Assembly: GCA_003242315.1 (NCBI GenBank)
Contig: QGUY01000192.1
Coordinates: 1 to 7,700 of the forward strand
Direction of reading: 5' to 3'
Origin: Bacteroidota bacterium
GTDB taxonomy: Bacteria; Bacteroidota; Bacteroidia; Cytophagales; Cyclobacteriaceae
DNA: 7,700 nt
Below the pieces are notes generated by a model. The model was not told where the DNA came from. It searched no databases and saw nothing but the letters and a program-made list of their open reading frames with translations. Each line of letters opens with the position of its first letter. Position 1 is the stretch's first letter. Both the position numbers and the translations under genes were made by a program. Positions 1 to 6,679 of this stretch are shown here, piece by piece.

Positions 1-25
1 TCTTTTTTCCTATAATTCCAGGCAT
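1..25 (-). CDS. Start of a divergent gene running off the left edge (5' fragment, 8 codons)
   Basis: Read on the minus strand, an ATG at 25-23 opens a frame of eight codons, MPGIIGKK, before the window ends. It is supported mainly by the consensus Bacteroidota promoter about 60 bases upstream (87-119), which implies a transcript reading leftward. The G-I-I-G-K-K start resembles the N terminus of ribosomal protein L3. However, rplC normally sits behind rpsJ in the S10 operon and rpsJ is not here, so this is only a resemblance. Eight residues cannot identify a protein, and the true start could lie further left. Confidence 0.4.
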
Positions 26-61
26 GTCCGATACCTTATTTGTGCTTGTTTCTCAGGATTC

Positions 62-78
62 TGCGCGTGCTTCGCGCA
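62..78 (-). other. Small GC-rich hairpin near the 5' end of the divergent leader
   Basis: A perfect 6-bp stem (TGCGCG at 62-67 with CGCGCA at 73-78) encloses a 5-base loop. On the minus strand it lies just downstream of the expected transcription start (about 80-85) of the divergent promoter, so it would form at the extreme 5' end of that leader RNA. This could stabilise the transcript or be incidental. It is not followed by a U-run on the minus strand, so it is not a terminator for that strand. Confidence 0.25.
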
Positions 79-86
79 AAAAGGAC

Positions 87-119
87 TGCAAAGATAGGAA
101 AGAGGGTCTAGGAACCAAA
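87..119 (-). promoter_or_regulatory. Bacteroidota-type sigma-ABfr promoter, minus strand
   Basis: On the minus strand TTTG (119-116) is followed after exactly 19 bases by TATCTTTGCA (96-87). This is a full match to the -33 TTTG / -7 TAnnTTTG promoter of Bacteroidota. Transcription would start near 80-85 and read left toward the ATG at 25. No comparably good plus-strand element was found between 98 and 219 for the permease gene. The nearest matches (AATTTTTG at 132-139 and TAAAATTG at 179-186) each carry one mismatch and lack a properly spaced -33 box. Confidence 0.65.
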
Positions 120-219
120 CCGGGACTCTAAAATTTTTGGATTTTGAGCCCGTATCGCGGTTTTGCAAGGTTAATCTCTAAAATTGAACCGTGTTTTCAG
201 AAGCCCAAACTTACAGACG

Positions 220-1236
220 ATGCCACGCCCGGGAAAAAGCATAAGACCTTGGCTCGTGCTCCTCTTTTCCCTGCTTACTCTGACCGTAATCGACCTCTCC
301 TACGGAAGCGTTTCCATACCCCCCGGTGAGGTGTTGCGCGCCCTGGCCGGCGGACAAACCACTGATCCGGTATGGAGAGATATCGTACTCGACTTCCGGC
401 TGGCAAAGGCCTTAACGTGCATCCTTGCAGGCGCAGCCCTCGGTGCCGCCGGCCTGCAAATGCAGACACTCTTCCGCAATCCCCTCGCCGGCCCCGACGT
501 ACTCGGCCTCACATCCGGCGCAAGCCTGGCCGTTTCCCTCCTCCTTCTTAAAAGCAACCGCCTTGCAGACCTTCCCGGACCCTGGTCGGTAGCGGTAGTC
601 GCCAGCGTAGGGTGCACCGCTGTATTTCTCGTCGTCCTCCTCTTTGCCCGGCGCCTTCGCGATCCGGCTTCGCTCCTTATTGTGGGCCTTATGATCGGCG
701 CACTCGCTTCATCAATAGTAAGCGTCTTGCAGTTCGGAAGCAGATCGGATGACCTTCAGATTTTTCTCATCTGGACCTTTGGTAATGTTAGCAGCCTCAA
801 CTGGCCCGAGATCGGCGTACTTACCTGGATCCTGTTCGCCGGCCTGGCGCTTGCCCTCAGCCTGTCCAAGCCACTCAACGCCTGGGTACTCGGCGATAAC
901 TATGCCCAAAGCCTGGGAATCCGACTCCAGCGATCGCGCGTTCTCGTCATCCTTTCGGCAAGCCTGCTCACCGGAGGTGTCACAGCCTTTTGCGGCCCCA
1001 TCGCCTTTGTGGGACTAGCTGTGCCACACCTTACGAGGCTTCTGATATCGACGTCAGACCACAGGATTATGCTTCCCAACGTTGCCCTGGGTGGAGCCAT
1101 CCTGGTGCTGCTTTGCGATATCCTTTCTCAACTACCACCCGGTCCGGAAATCCTGCCGGTTAACGCCATCACCGCGCTTTTTGGGGCACCGGTAGTCATA
1201 TGGGTAGTGATTCGCAGCAAGATGATCCGACTATGA
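220..1236 (+). CDS. FecCD-family ABC transporter permease (iron-chelate/heme/cobalamin uptake)
   Basis: Inner-membrane permease of the BtuC/FecCD/FhuB type, which moves a metal chelate handed over by a periplasmic binding protein. With the ATG at 220 it is 338 residues, normal for the family, and mostly hydrophobic with about ten expected membrane segments. Family landmarks are in order: QMQTLFRNPLAGPDVLG (80-96), the cytoplasmic LGIRLQRSR stretch (232-240) thought to contact the ATPase, GPIAFVGLAVPHLTRL (259-274) and LPVNAITALFGAPV (312-325). An in-frame TTG at 184 would add 12 polar residues; I prefer the ATG, which leaves a conventional basic start before the first membrane segment. The stop overlaps the start of the ATPase gene, so the two are translated together. 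Substrate is unknown: no binding protein or outer-membrane receptor is in the window. The family assignment is secure. Confidence 0.93.
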   Translation: MPRPGKSIRPWLVLLFSLLTLTVIDLSYGSVSIPPGEVLRALAGGQTTDPVWRDIVLDFRLAKALTCILAGAALGAAGLQMQTLFRNPLAGPDVLGLTSGASLAVSLLLLKSNRLADLPGPWSVAVVASVGCTAVFLVVLLFARRLRDPASLLIVGLMIGALASSIVSVLQFGSRSDDLQIFLIWTFGNVSSLNWPEIGVLTWILFAGLALALSLSKPLNAWVLGDNYAQSLGIRLQRSRVLVILSASLLTGGVTAFCGPIAFVGLAVPHLTRLLISTSDHRIMLPNVALGGAILVLLCDILSQLPPGPEILPVNAITALFGAPVVIWVVIRSKMIRL

Positions 1237-2243
1237 GTAGCCCGGTACTTTCAACCATACGACTTTCCGCAGGTTACCGCACGAGAAAAGGTGACAACGT
1301 ACTGTTCCGCGATTTGAACCTGTCGCTCTATCCGGGTGAACTCATTTGCCTGATGGGACCAAACGGCTCAGGAAAATCGACATTGATCCGAACGCTGGCC
1401 GGCCTCCAGAAACCCTTGTCCGGTACAATCAACCGCCAGGCCGGTCTGCAGCACCAGTCCGGCAATTCGATTCCTTTTTCGGTATCTGTGGTTCTTACAG
1501 ACCGAATTTCCTCGGCCAATCTTACCGTTGCGGAGCTCATTGCCTTCGGACGCTACCCATATGTTGACTGGAGACTTCGGATGACGGAAGAGGACCGTGC
1601 CATTGTGGAAGCATCCCTCCGCGACCTCAATCTTGAACCCCTGCGTGATCGCAAGATCTACGAACTCAGCGATGGCCAGATGCAGATGGCGATGATAGCC
1701 CGTGCCCTCGCACAGGACACGCGTCTGATGCTCCTCGATGAACCTACCGCCCATCTCGACCTTAACAATCGCGTTGAGATTATGGCTCTGCTGAAAGAAA
1801 TCGCCTATAAATCCCGGAAAGCCATCCTGGTCGCCACGCATGAACTCGACCTGGCACTTCAAAGTACTGACCGCATTTGGCTTACAGGACACAACAAGGA
1901 TGTCATCGTCGGTGTGCCTGAAGACCTCGTGCTAAACGGTGCATTCGATGACATATTCCGATTCAAGGGATTCGACCTGAAATCGGGAAAGGTACAACAC
2001 AAGGCATATCGCGACACCGTGGTCTCGGTGCATGGCGATGGTCCCTTGTACCTCTGGACCCGAAACGCCCTGGAGCGCAACGGTTATGTTGTGGCGACTG
2101 AGTCAGCCCATATCGATGTATTCGCTGTCTCGGAGTCAACGTGGCGGATACGAAGAGGGGAGCAGGAGCAGGTGGTATCGTCTGTTGGAGAAATGCTTCA
2201 GGTACTTCAATCGTTTGGGGAATCGTCACGTAAGATTGTTTAA
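1233..2243 (+). CDS. ABC transporter ATP-binding protein (FecE/FepC/BtuD type) with C-terminal extension
   Basis: Cytoplasmic ATPase that powers the FecCD permease encoded just upstream. The ATG at 1233 overlaps the permease stop as ATGA, which decides the start (336 residues). An upstream in-frame ATG at 1200 would lie deep inside the permease gene. Visible motifs: Walker A GPNGSGKST (42-50), signature LSDGQ (145-149, a variant of LSGGQ), Walker B LMLLDEPT (165-172) with catalytic Glu170, the D-loop SALD equivalent AHLD just after it, and the switch His203 in VATHELD. All nucleotide-binding and hydrolysis elements are therefore intact. FepC/BtuD-type ATPases usually end near 250-265 residues. 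This protein continues for about 75 more (roughly 260-336), with a predicted alternating strand/helix pattern that I do not recognise. The extension may be a regulatory domain common in Bacteroidota relatives. Family assignment is firm; substrate is unknown. Confidence 0.93.
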   Translation: MSSPVLSTIRLSAGYRTRKGDNVLFRDLNLSLYPGELICLMGPNGSGKSTLIRTLAGLQKPLSGTINRQAGLQHQSGNSIPFSVSVVLTDRISSANLTVAELIAFGRYPYVDWRLRMTEEDRAIVEASLRDLNLEPLRDRKIYELSDGQMQMAMIARALAQDTRLMLLDEPTAHLDLNNRVEIMALLKEIAYKSRKAILVATHELDLALQSTDRIWLTGHNKDVIVGVPEDLVLNGAFDDIFRFKGFDLKSGKVQHKAYRDTVVSVHGDGPLYLWTRNALERNGYVVATESAHIDVFAVSESTWRIRRGEQEQVVSSVGEMLQVLQSFGESSRKIV

Positions 2244-2313
2244 CATATTCCGTGATTTCTATCCTGTCAATTTTGTTAGTTTGGCCCCCTTCACAACGAG
2301 CCTAACCTGAACC

Positions 2314-3978
2314 ATGATCAAAGCTGACCAGCTGTTTCCATATACATTCTCCAAAAAGTACAGCAGCGCTGCCGCCTACTTCTCGATGGAGTTTGCCATC
2401 GACCAACCGCTCAAGATATACTCCGGCGGACTGGGTTTCCTGGCCGGGTCTCACCTGCGAAGCGCCTATGAATTGAAACAAAATCTCATCGGCATCGGCA
2501 TCCTCTGGAAGAAGGGTTACTACGATCAGGATCGGAACCAGGATCAGACGCTGCGTGTGTCGTTCCGCGACAAAGACTATTTTTTTCTCAAGGATACCGG
2601 CATCATTTTTCCCATCACCATTCACGGCGCCCGTGTTCATGTCAAAGCGTTATTGCTGGAACCCGAAATATTCAAGACCGCGCCATTGTTCCTTTTGACA
2701 ACGGACATTCCGGAGAACGACTACCTCGCGCAAACGATCAGTCATCGTCTTTACGATCCAAACGAAACCACGCGCATTGCGCAGTCGATCCTCCTCGGAG
2801 TTGGTGGGGCCAAATTGCTCGACATTCTCAATATCAATGTCTCCACCTATCACATGAATGAAGGTCATTCTCTTCCGCTTTGCTTCTACCTTCTTGATAA
2901 ATACAAATCGCTTGATGAGGTGCGGAAACGCGTTGTGTTCACTACCCATACTCCGGAGAAAGCCGGCAACGAAGAACACAGCATTCCGCTGTTGCACAGC
3001 ATGAGTTTCTTCAACGGGCTCACGCCTGAGCAGGTGCAGGAGTACGTCCATCCTGAAAACGGTATTCTCAATTATACGCTTACCGCACTACGCATGTCGC
3101 GCAGAGCCAACGGCGTCTCGAAACTGCACGGGGAAGTTGCCCGCAAAATGTGGGACAAGTGTCCGGGTATTTGTGAAATCACATCGATCACCAACGCGCA
3201 GAACAAAACGTACTGGAGCGACCCTGTACTTGATAAAGCTCTCGCCGACGGCAACGACCAGGCGCTGTTTGAACGCAAGAGGGAGTTAAAGCACAAACTG
3301 TTTCGTGTCGTGGCCAACCAGACAGGAAAGCTGTTCCGCGAAGACCGACTGACCATAGTGTGGGCAAGACGATTCGCAGCATACAAGCGCGCTGGTCTTC
3401 TGCTAACGGACTATGATCGCTTCCTGAAGATCGCCAGGAATGAGAAATATCCTGTCCAAATCATCTGGGCGGGCAAGCCGTACCCTGAAGATTACAATTC
3501 GATAAATCTTTTCAATGAGATTTACTGGAAGACGAAGGACCTGCCGAACTGCACGGTCCTTACAGGCTATGAATTATGGCTTTCAGGTCATCTCAAAAAG
3601 GGAAGCGACGTATGGCTTAACAACCCCCGACTCTATCATGAGGCATCGGGCACTTCCGGCATGACGGCGGCCATGAATGCGACGCTGAACCTCTCCATTC
3701 CTGATGGTTGGATACCGGAATTCGCAAAAGATGGGGAAAACAGCTTCATCATCGAAACAGCTCCCGAAGGGGTTACACCGGAAGCTGCCGATAAGATCGA
3801 GGCGAACAATCTCTACGATATTCTTGAAAAGGTCGTGATTCCCACCTATTACGACAATCCTTCAAAGTGGTGGAAGATGGTACGTGCCAGCATGACCGAT
3901 ATTGTCCCCTACTTTGACTCCGGCCGGATGGCCCAGGAGTACTACGAAAAGTTGTACACCTCTGATCGGTCAAAATAA
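2314..3978 (+). CDS. Short-form alpha-glucan phosphorylase family protein (GT35-like) lacking the PLP lysine
   Basis: This 554-residue protein belongs to the short glgP/MalP-like branch (TIGR02094 type) of glucan phosphorylases, which normally split alpha-1,4-glucans with phosphate to give glucose-1-phosphate. Family landmarks: YFSMEFAI (22-29), IYSGGLGFLAG (35-45), YHMNEGHS (179-186), VFTTHTP (208-214), NGVSKLHGEV (266-275), ARRFAAYKR (351-359, the phosphate-site Arg353 and Lys358 being kept) and DVWLNNPR (432-439). The motif that should read EASGTSGMK, whose Lys carries pyridoxal phosphate, reads EASGTSGMT here, with Thr at 451 (codon 3664-3666). The usual GDH near the N terminus is also GSH (Ser46). 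It lacks the N-terminal 80-100 residues of the approximately 850-residue form. It may be a PLP-independent glucosyltransferase or glucan-binding relative; I recall similar Bacteroidota proteins annotated as alpha-glucan family phosphorylase. Fold assignment is firm; activity is uncertain. A 70-bp gap separates it from the ATPase gene. Confidence 0.9.
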   Translation: MIKADQLFPYTFSKKYSSAAAYFSMEFAIDQPLKIYSGGLGFLAGSHLRSAYELKQNLIGIGILWKKGYYDQDRNQDQTLRVSFRDKDYFFLKDTGIIFPITIHGARVHVKALLLEPEIFKTAPLFLLTTDIPENDYLAQTISHRLYDPNETTRIAQSILLGVGGAKLLDILNINVSTYHMNEGHSLPLCFYLLDKYKSLDEVRKRVVFTTHTPEKAGNEEHSIPLLHSMSFFNGLTPEQVQEYVHPENGILNYTLTALRMSRRANGVSKLHGEVARKMWDKCPGICEITSITNAQNKTYWSDPVLDKALADGNDQALFERKRELKHKLFRVVANQTGKLFREDRLTIVWARRFAAYKRAGLLLTDYDRFLKIARNEKYPVQIIWAGKPYPEDYNSINLFNEIYWKTKDLPNCTVLTGYELWLSGHLKKGSDVWLNNPRLYHEASGTSGMTAAMNATLNLSIPDGWIPEFAKDGENSFIIETAPEGVTPEAADKIEANNLYDILEKVVIPTYYDNPSKWWKMVRASMTDIVPYFDSGRMAQEYYEKLYTSDRSK

Positions 3979-3992
3979 CCGGCCGGGCGGTT
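3977..3992 (+). other. Short inverted repeat overlapping the phosphorylase-like gene's stop
   Basis: AACCG (3977-3981) can pair with CGGTT (3988-3992) around a 6-base loop, starting within the stop codon. An 8-base CCGGCCGG palindrome (3979-3986) lies inside it. No U-run follows, so it is not a convincing intrinsic terminator; a weak 3'-end structure or chance are both possible. Confidence 0.2.
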
Positions 3993-4047
3993 CGCGTATT
4001 ATCGCCTATTGCCCTAACTTACGGGAAGAATCGGCGTGCAAGCGTGT

Positions 4048-4053
4048 GGAGGA
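4048..4053 (+). promoter_or_regulatory. Strong ribosome binding site (GGAGGA)
   Basis: GGAGGA ends 7 bases before the ATG at 4061. It is the only canonical Shine-Dalgarno seen in the window and fixes the start of the TIGR04282-like gene. An in-frame upstream start inside the phosphorylase gene is therefore unlikely. Confidence 0.7.
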
Positions 4054-4060
4054 TTTATCC

Positions 4061-4654
4061 ATGGATAAGAATTTGCTGGTCATTTTTTACACCGATCCAT
4101 CCAGGGAAGCCAAACCCTTATTGAAGTCCGCCATTGGAACAGAAAAAACTCAGGCGGTATGTGAATACCTGGTGGAGACGGTGCGTACTGTTGCCGACGG
4201 TCTTCCGTTCGACAAGGCCGTCTTTTACGATGGACCTGTAACTACAGAGGATCGCTGGGATGATTCTCAATATGTCAAACAACCACAATCGGGACAGGAT
4301 CGGGGGGAGCGAATGCAGAACGCCTTCACGTGGGCATTCTCAGCGGGCTATAAAAATGTATGTGTGATTGTTACGGATTGCCACGGCCTTACAAGCGAAA
4401 TCATCACAAGGGCGTTGGAATTCCTCGACGAAGGCGGAGACGCGATCATTGGTCCTTCCAAAGACGGCGGATACTATTTACTCGGATTGAACCGTGTCTA
4501 TCCTGAATTGTTTGTCGAAAAGAGCTGGGACTCTTATACGCTGTTGGATGACACCCTTCAGGACTTTGAACGATTGGAATTGCAGTACGGAAAGTTGCCC
4601 GTCCTCGTGAGGATAAATGAAAAACGCGACCTTCCCGCACGGCTTCGTTTCTGA
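4061..4654 (+). CDS. TIGR04282/DUF2064-family glycosyltransferase-like protein (GT-A nucleotidyltransferase fold)
   Basis: This 197-residue cytoplasmic protein resembles the family called TIGR04282 (rSAM/selenodomain-associated transferase 1; DUF2064), related to MobA/CofC-type nucleotide-sugar transferases. Landmarks: LLVIFY near the N terminus, RGERMQNAF in the middle, VIVTDCHGLTSEII (family: DCPGL, the metal/nucleotide Asp) and GPSKDGGYYLLGL (family: GPA.DGGYYLIGL), then a W-S-type motif, KSWDSYTLLDDTL. The N-terminal PxxGxxKTRLA motif, which binds nucleotide in relatives, is here DPSREAKPLLKSAIG, so most of it is lost. The start is fixed by GGAGGA at 4048-4053; a longer in-frame reading from 3902 overlaps the upstream gene and is not supported. 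Family match is good, but substrate and even activity are open. It lies between the phosphorylase-like gene (82 bp upstream) and the MOSC gene. Confidence 0.82.
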   Translation: MDKNLLVIFYTDPSREAKPLLKSAIGTEKTQAVCEYLVETVRTVADGLPFDKAVFYDGPVTTEDRWDDSQYVKQPQSGQDRGERMQNAFTWAFSAGYKNVCVIVTDCHGLTSEIITRALEFLDEGGDAIIGPSKDGGYYLLGLNRVYPELFVEKSWDSYTLLDDTLQDFERLELQYGKLPVLVRINEKRDLPARLRF

Positions 4655-4656
4655 TG

Positions 4657-4664
4657 TAAATTTG
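4657..4664 (+). promoter_or_regulatory. Possible -7 promoter element for the MOSC-hemJ-sco-cytochrome group
   Basis: TAAATTTG matches the Bacteroidota -7 box TAnnTTTG. It sits immediately after the stop of the TIGR04282-like gene and about 40 bases before the MOSC start, giving a plausible leader of roughly 35 bases. No TTTG is present at the expected -33 spacing (bases around 4632-4637 read ttcccg), so only half of the promoter is supported. Confidence 0.35.
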
Positions 4665-4704
4665 GAGCCTCTCGCGAAAAGCACGACTTTACGGCATACG
4701 CTAT

Positions 4705-5511
4705 ATGCTCAAACTTAGTGAAATCTGGACGTACCCTGTGAAATCCCTCGGCGGGGTGTCATTGTCATCTGCATCACTCCTTCCGAAAGGATTGGCATAC
4801 GATCGTCGCTGGATGCTTGTCGATGAAGGTGGCACAGCTTTGACGCAGCGCACATATCCGCGCATGGCGCTTTTCAAGACGTCGCTGAAGCAGGACCACC
4901 TGGAAATCAGGTTCGGCGAAGACACGCTTGAAGTTCCTTTTGAAATTCCTGGACAGCACGAACGCCACGCAAGAATCTGGAACGATGATGTTCTTGTGAT
5001 TCCCGTGGGTGCTGAATATGACCGCTGGTTTTCGGAAAGGCTTGGCGTCAGCTGTCGGCTCGTGGCATTCCCGGAAGACAACCCGAGGCCTGTCGAACCA
5101 GGACATGTCGATGATGAAATTCACGTGCGACTCCAGGATGCATTTCCGTTTCTCGTAATTGGTCAGTCGTCACTGGACGACCTCAACAAGAGGTTGGATA
5201 CGCCTGTTCCGATGAACCGGTTCCGACCGAACCTTGTGTTTACGGGTGGCGCTCCGTATGAAGAAGACACCTGGAAAGAGATCTCCATCGGTGAACATAT
5301 ATTCACAGGCGCGCGGCCATGTGTACGATGCACACTGCCGGGCGTGGATCAGGATACGGGTATTCCAGGCAAAGAACCGCTGCGCGCGCTGGCAACGTAC
5401 CGGAAGACGGGGAATAAGGTGTTGTTTGGTATGAATCTGATTGGTCCTACCAGCGGGGAATTGCATGTGGGCGATGAAGTTCGCGTGCTGGTCGCGGAAA
5501 ACATAAATTGA
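4705..5511 (+). CDS. MOSC domain-containing protein (mARC/YcbX-like)
   Basis: This 268-residue soluble protein has an N-terminal MOSC beta-barrel domain (about 1-115: IWTYPVKSLGG at 7-17, LAYDRRWMLVD at 30-40, then QRTYPRMALF) followed by a MOSC domain (about 135-265). The C-terminal RPCVRC (Cys206, Cys209), VDQDTG (214-219), the KEPLRALATYR stretch and a closing VGDEVRV match the family, whose conserved cysteine coordinates molybdenum cofactor in mARC and YcbX. Relatives reduce N-hydroxylated or S-oxidised compounds with the help of a reductase, but no partner flavin/ferredoxin protein is encoded here. A TAAATTTG element upstream may drive transcription, and hemJ follows after only 15 bp, so it may head an operon with the respiratory genes. 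Domain assignment is firm; the substrate is unknown. Confidence 0.92.
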   Translation: MLKLSEIWTYPVKSLGGVSLSSASLLPKGLAYDRRWMLVDEGGTALTQRTYPRMALFKTSLKQDHLEIRFGEDTLEVPFEIPGQHERHARIWNDDVLVIPVGAEYDRWFSERLGVSCRLVAFPEDNPRPVEPGHVDDEIHVRLQDAFPFLVIGQSSLDDLNKRLDTPVPMNRFRPNLVFTGGAPYEEDTWKEISIGEHIFTGARPCVRCTLPGVDQDTGIPGKEPLRALATYRKTGNKVLFGMNLIGPTSGELHVGDEVRVLVAENIN

Positions 5512-5526
5512 CACCTTTGCCGACGC

Positions 5527-6060
5527 ATGGCATTCCTCTATTCCAAGGCTGTTCACATCATATTTGTTGTCACGTGGTTTGCCGGGCTCTTCTACCTGCC
5601 CCGACTGATGATCTACATCACCGAGGCGCAGGCCAAACCGGAGCCTGAGAAGACGATCCTGAGTCGACACCTTTACACCATGGCGCGCCGCCTGTGGTAC
5701 GGTATTACGTGGCCCTCAGCGATACTAACGCTGGGGATGGGTGTCGCGTTGTTGGTACAACAGCCATCCTACCTCCAGATGGGGTTCATGCATGTGAAAC
5801 TCACTGTCGTTGCATTGTTATATGCCTATCACTTCTCCCTGCAATATCTTATGAACCAGCTGGGAAAAGGAATTGTTAGGTATTCGTCGCAGCAATTGCG
5901 AATATGGAACGAGGTTCCGACGCTGTTTCTCATAGCGATCGTGTTCATCATCGTCGTCCGGGAAGGCATCAGCATCGTATGGGGAATCGTCGGATTGCTG
6001 ATTGTGACGTTTGCAATATTGACAGGAATCAAACTATACAAAAAGTTTAGGAATGACTAG
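5527..6060 (+). CDS. hemJ: HemJ-type protoporphyrinogen IX oxidase (CopD-like membrane protein)
   Basis: This 177-residue inner-membrane protein probably converts protoporphyrinogen IX to protoporphyrin IX, the penultimate step of heme synthesis. Hydrophobic stretches lie near 6-27, 55-77, 85-108, 130-146 and 148-170. Matching features of the UPF0093/HemJ family are KAVHIIFVVTWFAGLFYLPRL (begins at 7) with His10, the VKLTVVALLYAYHF segment with Lys91 and His102, and RIWNEVPTLFLIAIV (125-139). His near the N terminus and Lys in the VKL segment correspond to residues reported as important in HemJ. The gene starts 15 bp after the MOSC gene, and its end overlaps the SCO gene by 8 bp, indicating translational coupling with a copper/redox protein and a cytochrome. 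A generic CopD assignment is the main alternative, but the N-E-V-P-T motif and length favour HemJ. Confidence 0.9.
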   Translation: MAFLYSKAVHIIFVVTWFAGLFYLPRLMIYITEAQAKPEPEKTILSRHLYTMARRLWYGITWPSAILTLGMGVALLVQQPSYLQMGFMHVKLTVVALLYAYHFSLQYLMNQLGKGIVRYSSQQLRIWNEVPTLFLIAIVFIIVVREGISIVWGIVGLLIVTFAILTGIKLYKKFRND

Positions 6061-6679
6061 GCTGTTCTCATACATCATTTTCTTTCTTCTTCTGATCGCG
6101 GCTGCGTGTTCGACTTCCAGACAAGAAGAGAAACTTCCTATCCTCGGTGAACGAATCGTTGAAGGCAACGACACAATCTATCACACAATTGCAGACTTCC
6201 AGTTCGTCGATCAGGACAGCAACATCGTCACTCAGGAGACTTTTAAGGACAAGATTTATGTAGCCGATTTCTTCTTTACCTCCTGCCGCACCATCTGCCC
6301 TATTATGAAAACACAGATGCTTCGTGTCTATGATTCAATAAAATCGGATCCCGAGGTGCTGCTGCTGTCTCATACCATCGATCCTGAGTATGATACTGTA
6401 GGGCTGCTTCATGACTATGCGAACAGGCTCGGTGTATCAAGCGACAAGTGGCATTTCGTCACCGGCAACCAGGAAGACATCTTTAACATTGCACAAACCA
6501 GTTACTTTGCCACAGCTATGGCCGATAATGCGGAGCCCGATGGCTTTATCCACAGTGGAGCGTTTTTGCTTGTCGACAAAGAACGTCGCATACGCGGAAA
6601 GTACGACGGCACGAAGGATGAAGACGTAAACCGGCTGCTTCGGGATATTGCCAGGTTGAAAAAGGAATATGCAAATTAG
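6053..6679 (+). CDS. SCO1/SenC-family lipoprotein (copper chaperone or thiol-disulfide protein)
   Basis: This 208-residue thioredoxin-fold protein is anchored outside the cytoplasm. A signal peptide with hydrophobic core at about 5-18 ends in AAAC, with lipid-modified Cys19. The copper/redox site is complete: CRTIC (Cys78-x3-Cys82) in FFFTSCRTICPIM, and His167 in FIHSGAFLLVDKE, the usual third ligand. Family members deliver copper to the CuA site of cytochrome c oxidase or keep its cysteines reduced. The ATG overlaps the end of hemJ by 8 bp, and the stop lies 11 bp inside the next gene, the cytochrome c. This arrangement supports a joint role in respiratory-chain assembly. The copper role is inferred from the family; a purely thiol-redox role is possible. 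Confidence 0.92.
   Translation: MTRLFSYIIFFLLLIAAACSTSRQEEKLPILGERIVEGNDTIYHTIADFQFVDQDSNIVTQETFKDKIYVADFFFTSCRTICPIMKTQMLRVYDSIKSDPEVLLLSHTIDPEYDTVGLLHDYANRLGVSSDKWHFVTGNQEDIFNIAQTSYFATAMADNAEPDGFIHSGAFLLVDKERRIRGKYDGTKDEDVNRLLRDIARLKKEYAN

Noticed and set aside
184..219. TTG start at 184 for the FecCD permease, adding 12 residues
   Set aside because: The ATG at 220 gives a normal-length permease with a basic N terminus directly before the first membrane segment. The added residues are polar and match nothing known, and no ribosome binding site favours TTG.
1200..1232. Upstream ATG at 1200 for the ABC ATPase
   Set aside because: It would overlap the permease gene by 37 bp and add the residues MGSDSQQDDPT. 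The ATG at 1233 overlaps the permease stop as ATGA, the typical coupled arrangement, and places the ATPase core at its usual distance from the N terminus.
1368..1892. 174-codon minus-strand open frame
   Set aside because: It lies wholly opposite the ATPase gene, whose Walker A, signature and Walker B motifs are all intact. The minus translation shows no recognisable domain.
3902..4060. N-terminal extension of the TIGR04282-like gene back to 3902
   Set aside because: The extra 53 residues mostly read the end of the phosphorylase gene in another frame and have no family similarity. The GGAGGA site 7 bases before 4061 fixes the start.
5512..5519. CACCTTTG as a -7 promoter box for hemJ
   Set aside because: The first base of the consensus is wrong, no TTTG is found 19-21 bases upstream, and it would place the transcript start almost on the ATG. 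The 15-bp gap fits co-transcription with MOSC.
5170..5670. 166-codon minus-strand open frame
   Set aside because: It runs opposite the end of the MOSC gene and the start of hemJ, both strongly supported, and its translation has no recognisable motif.
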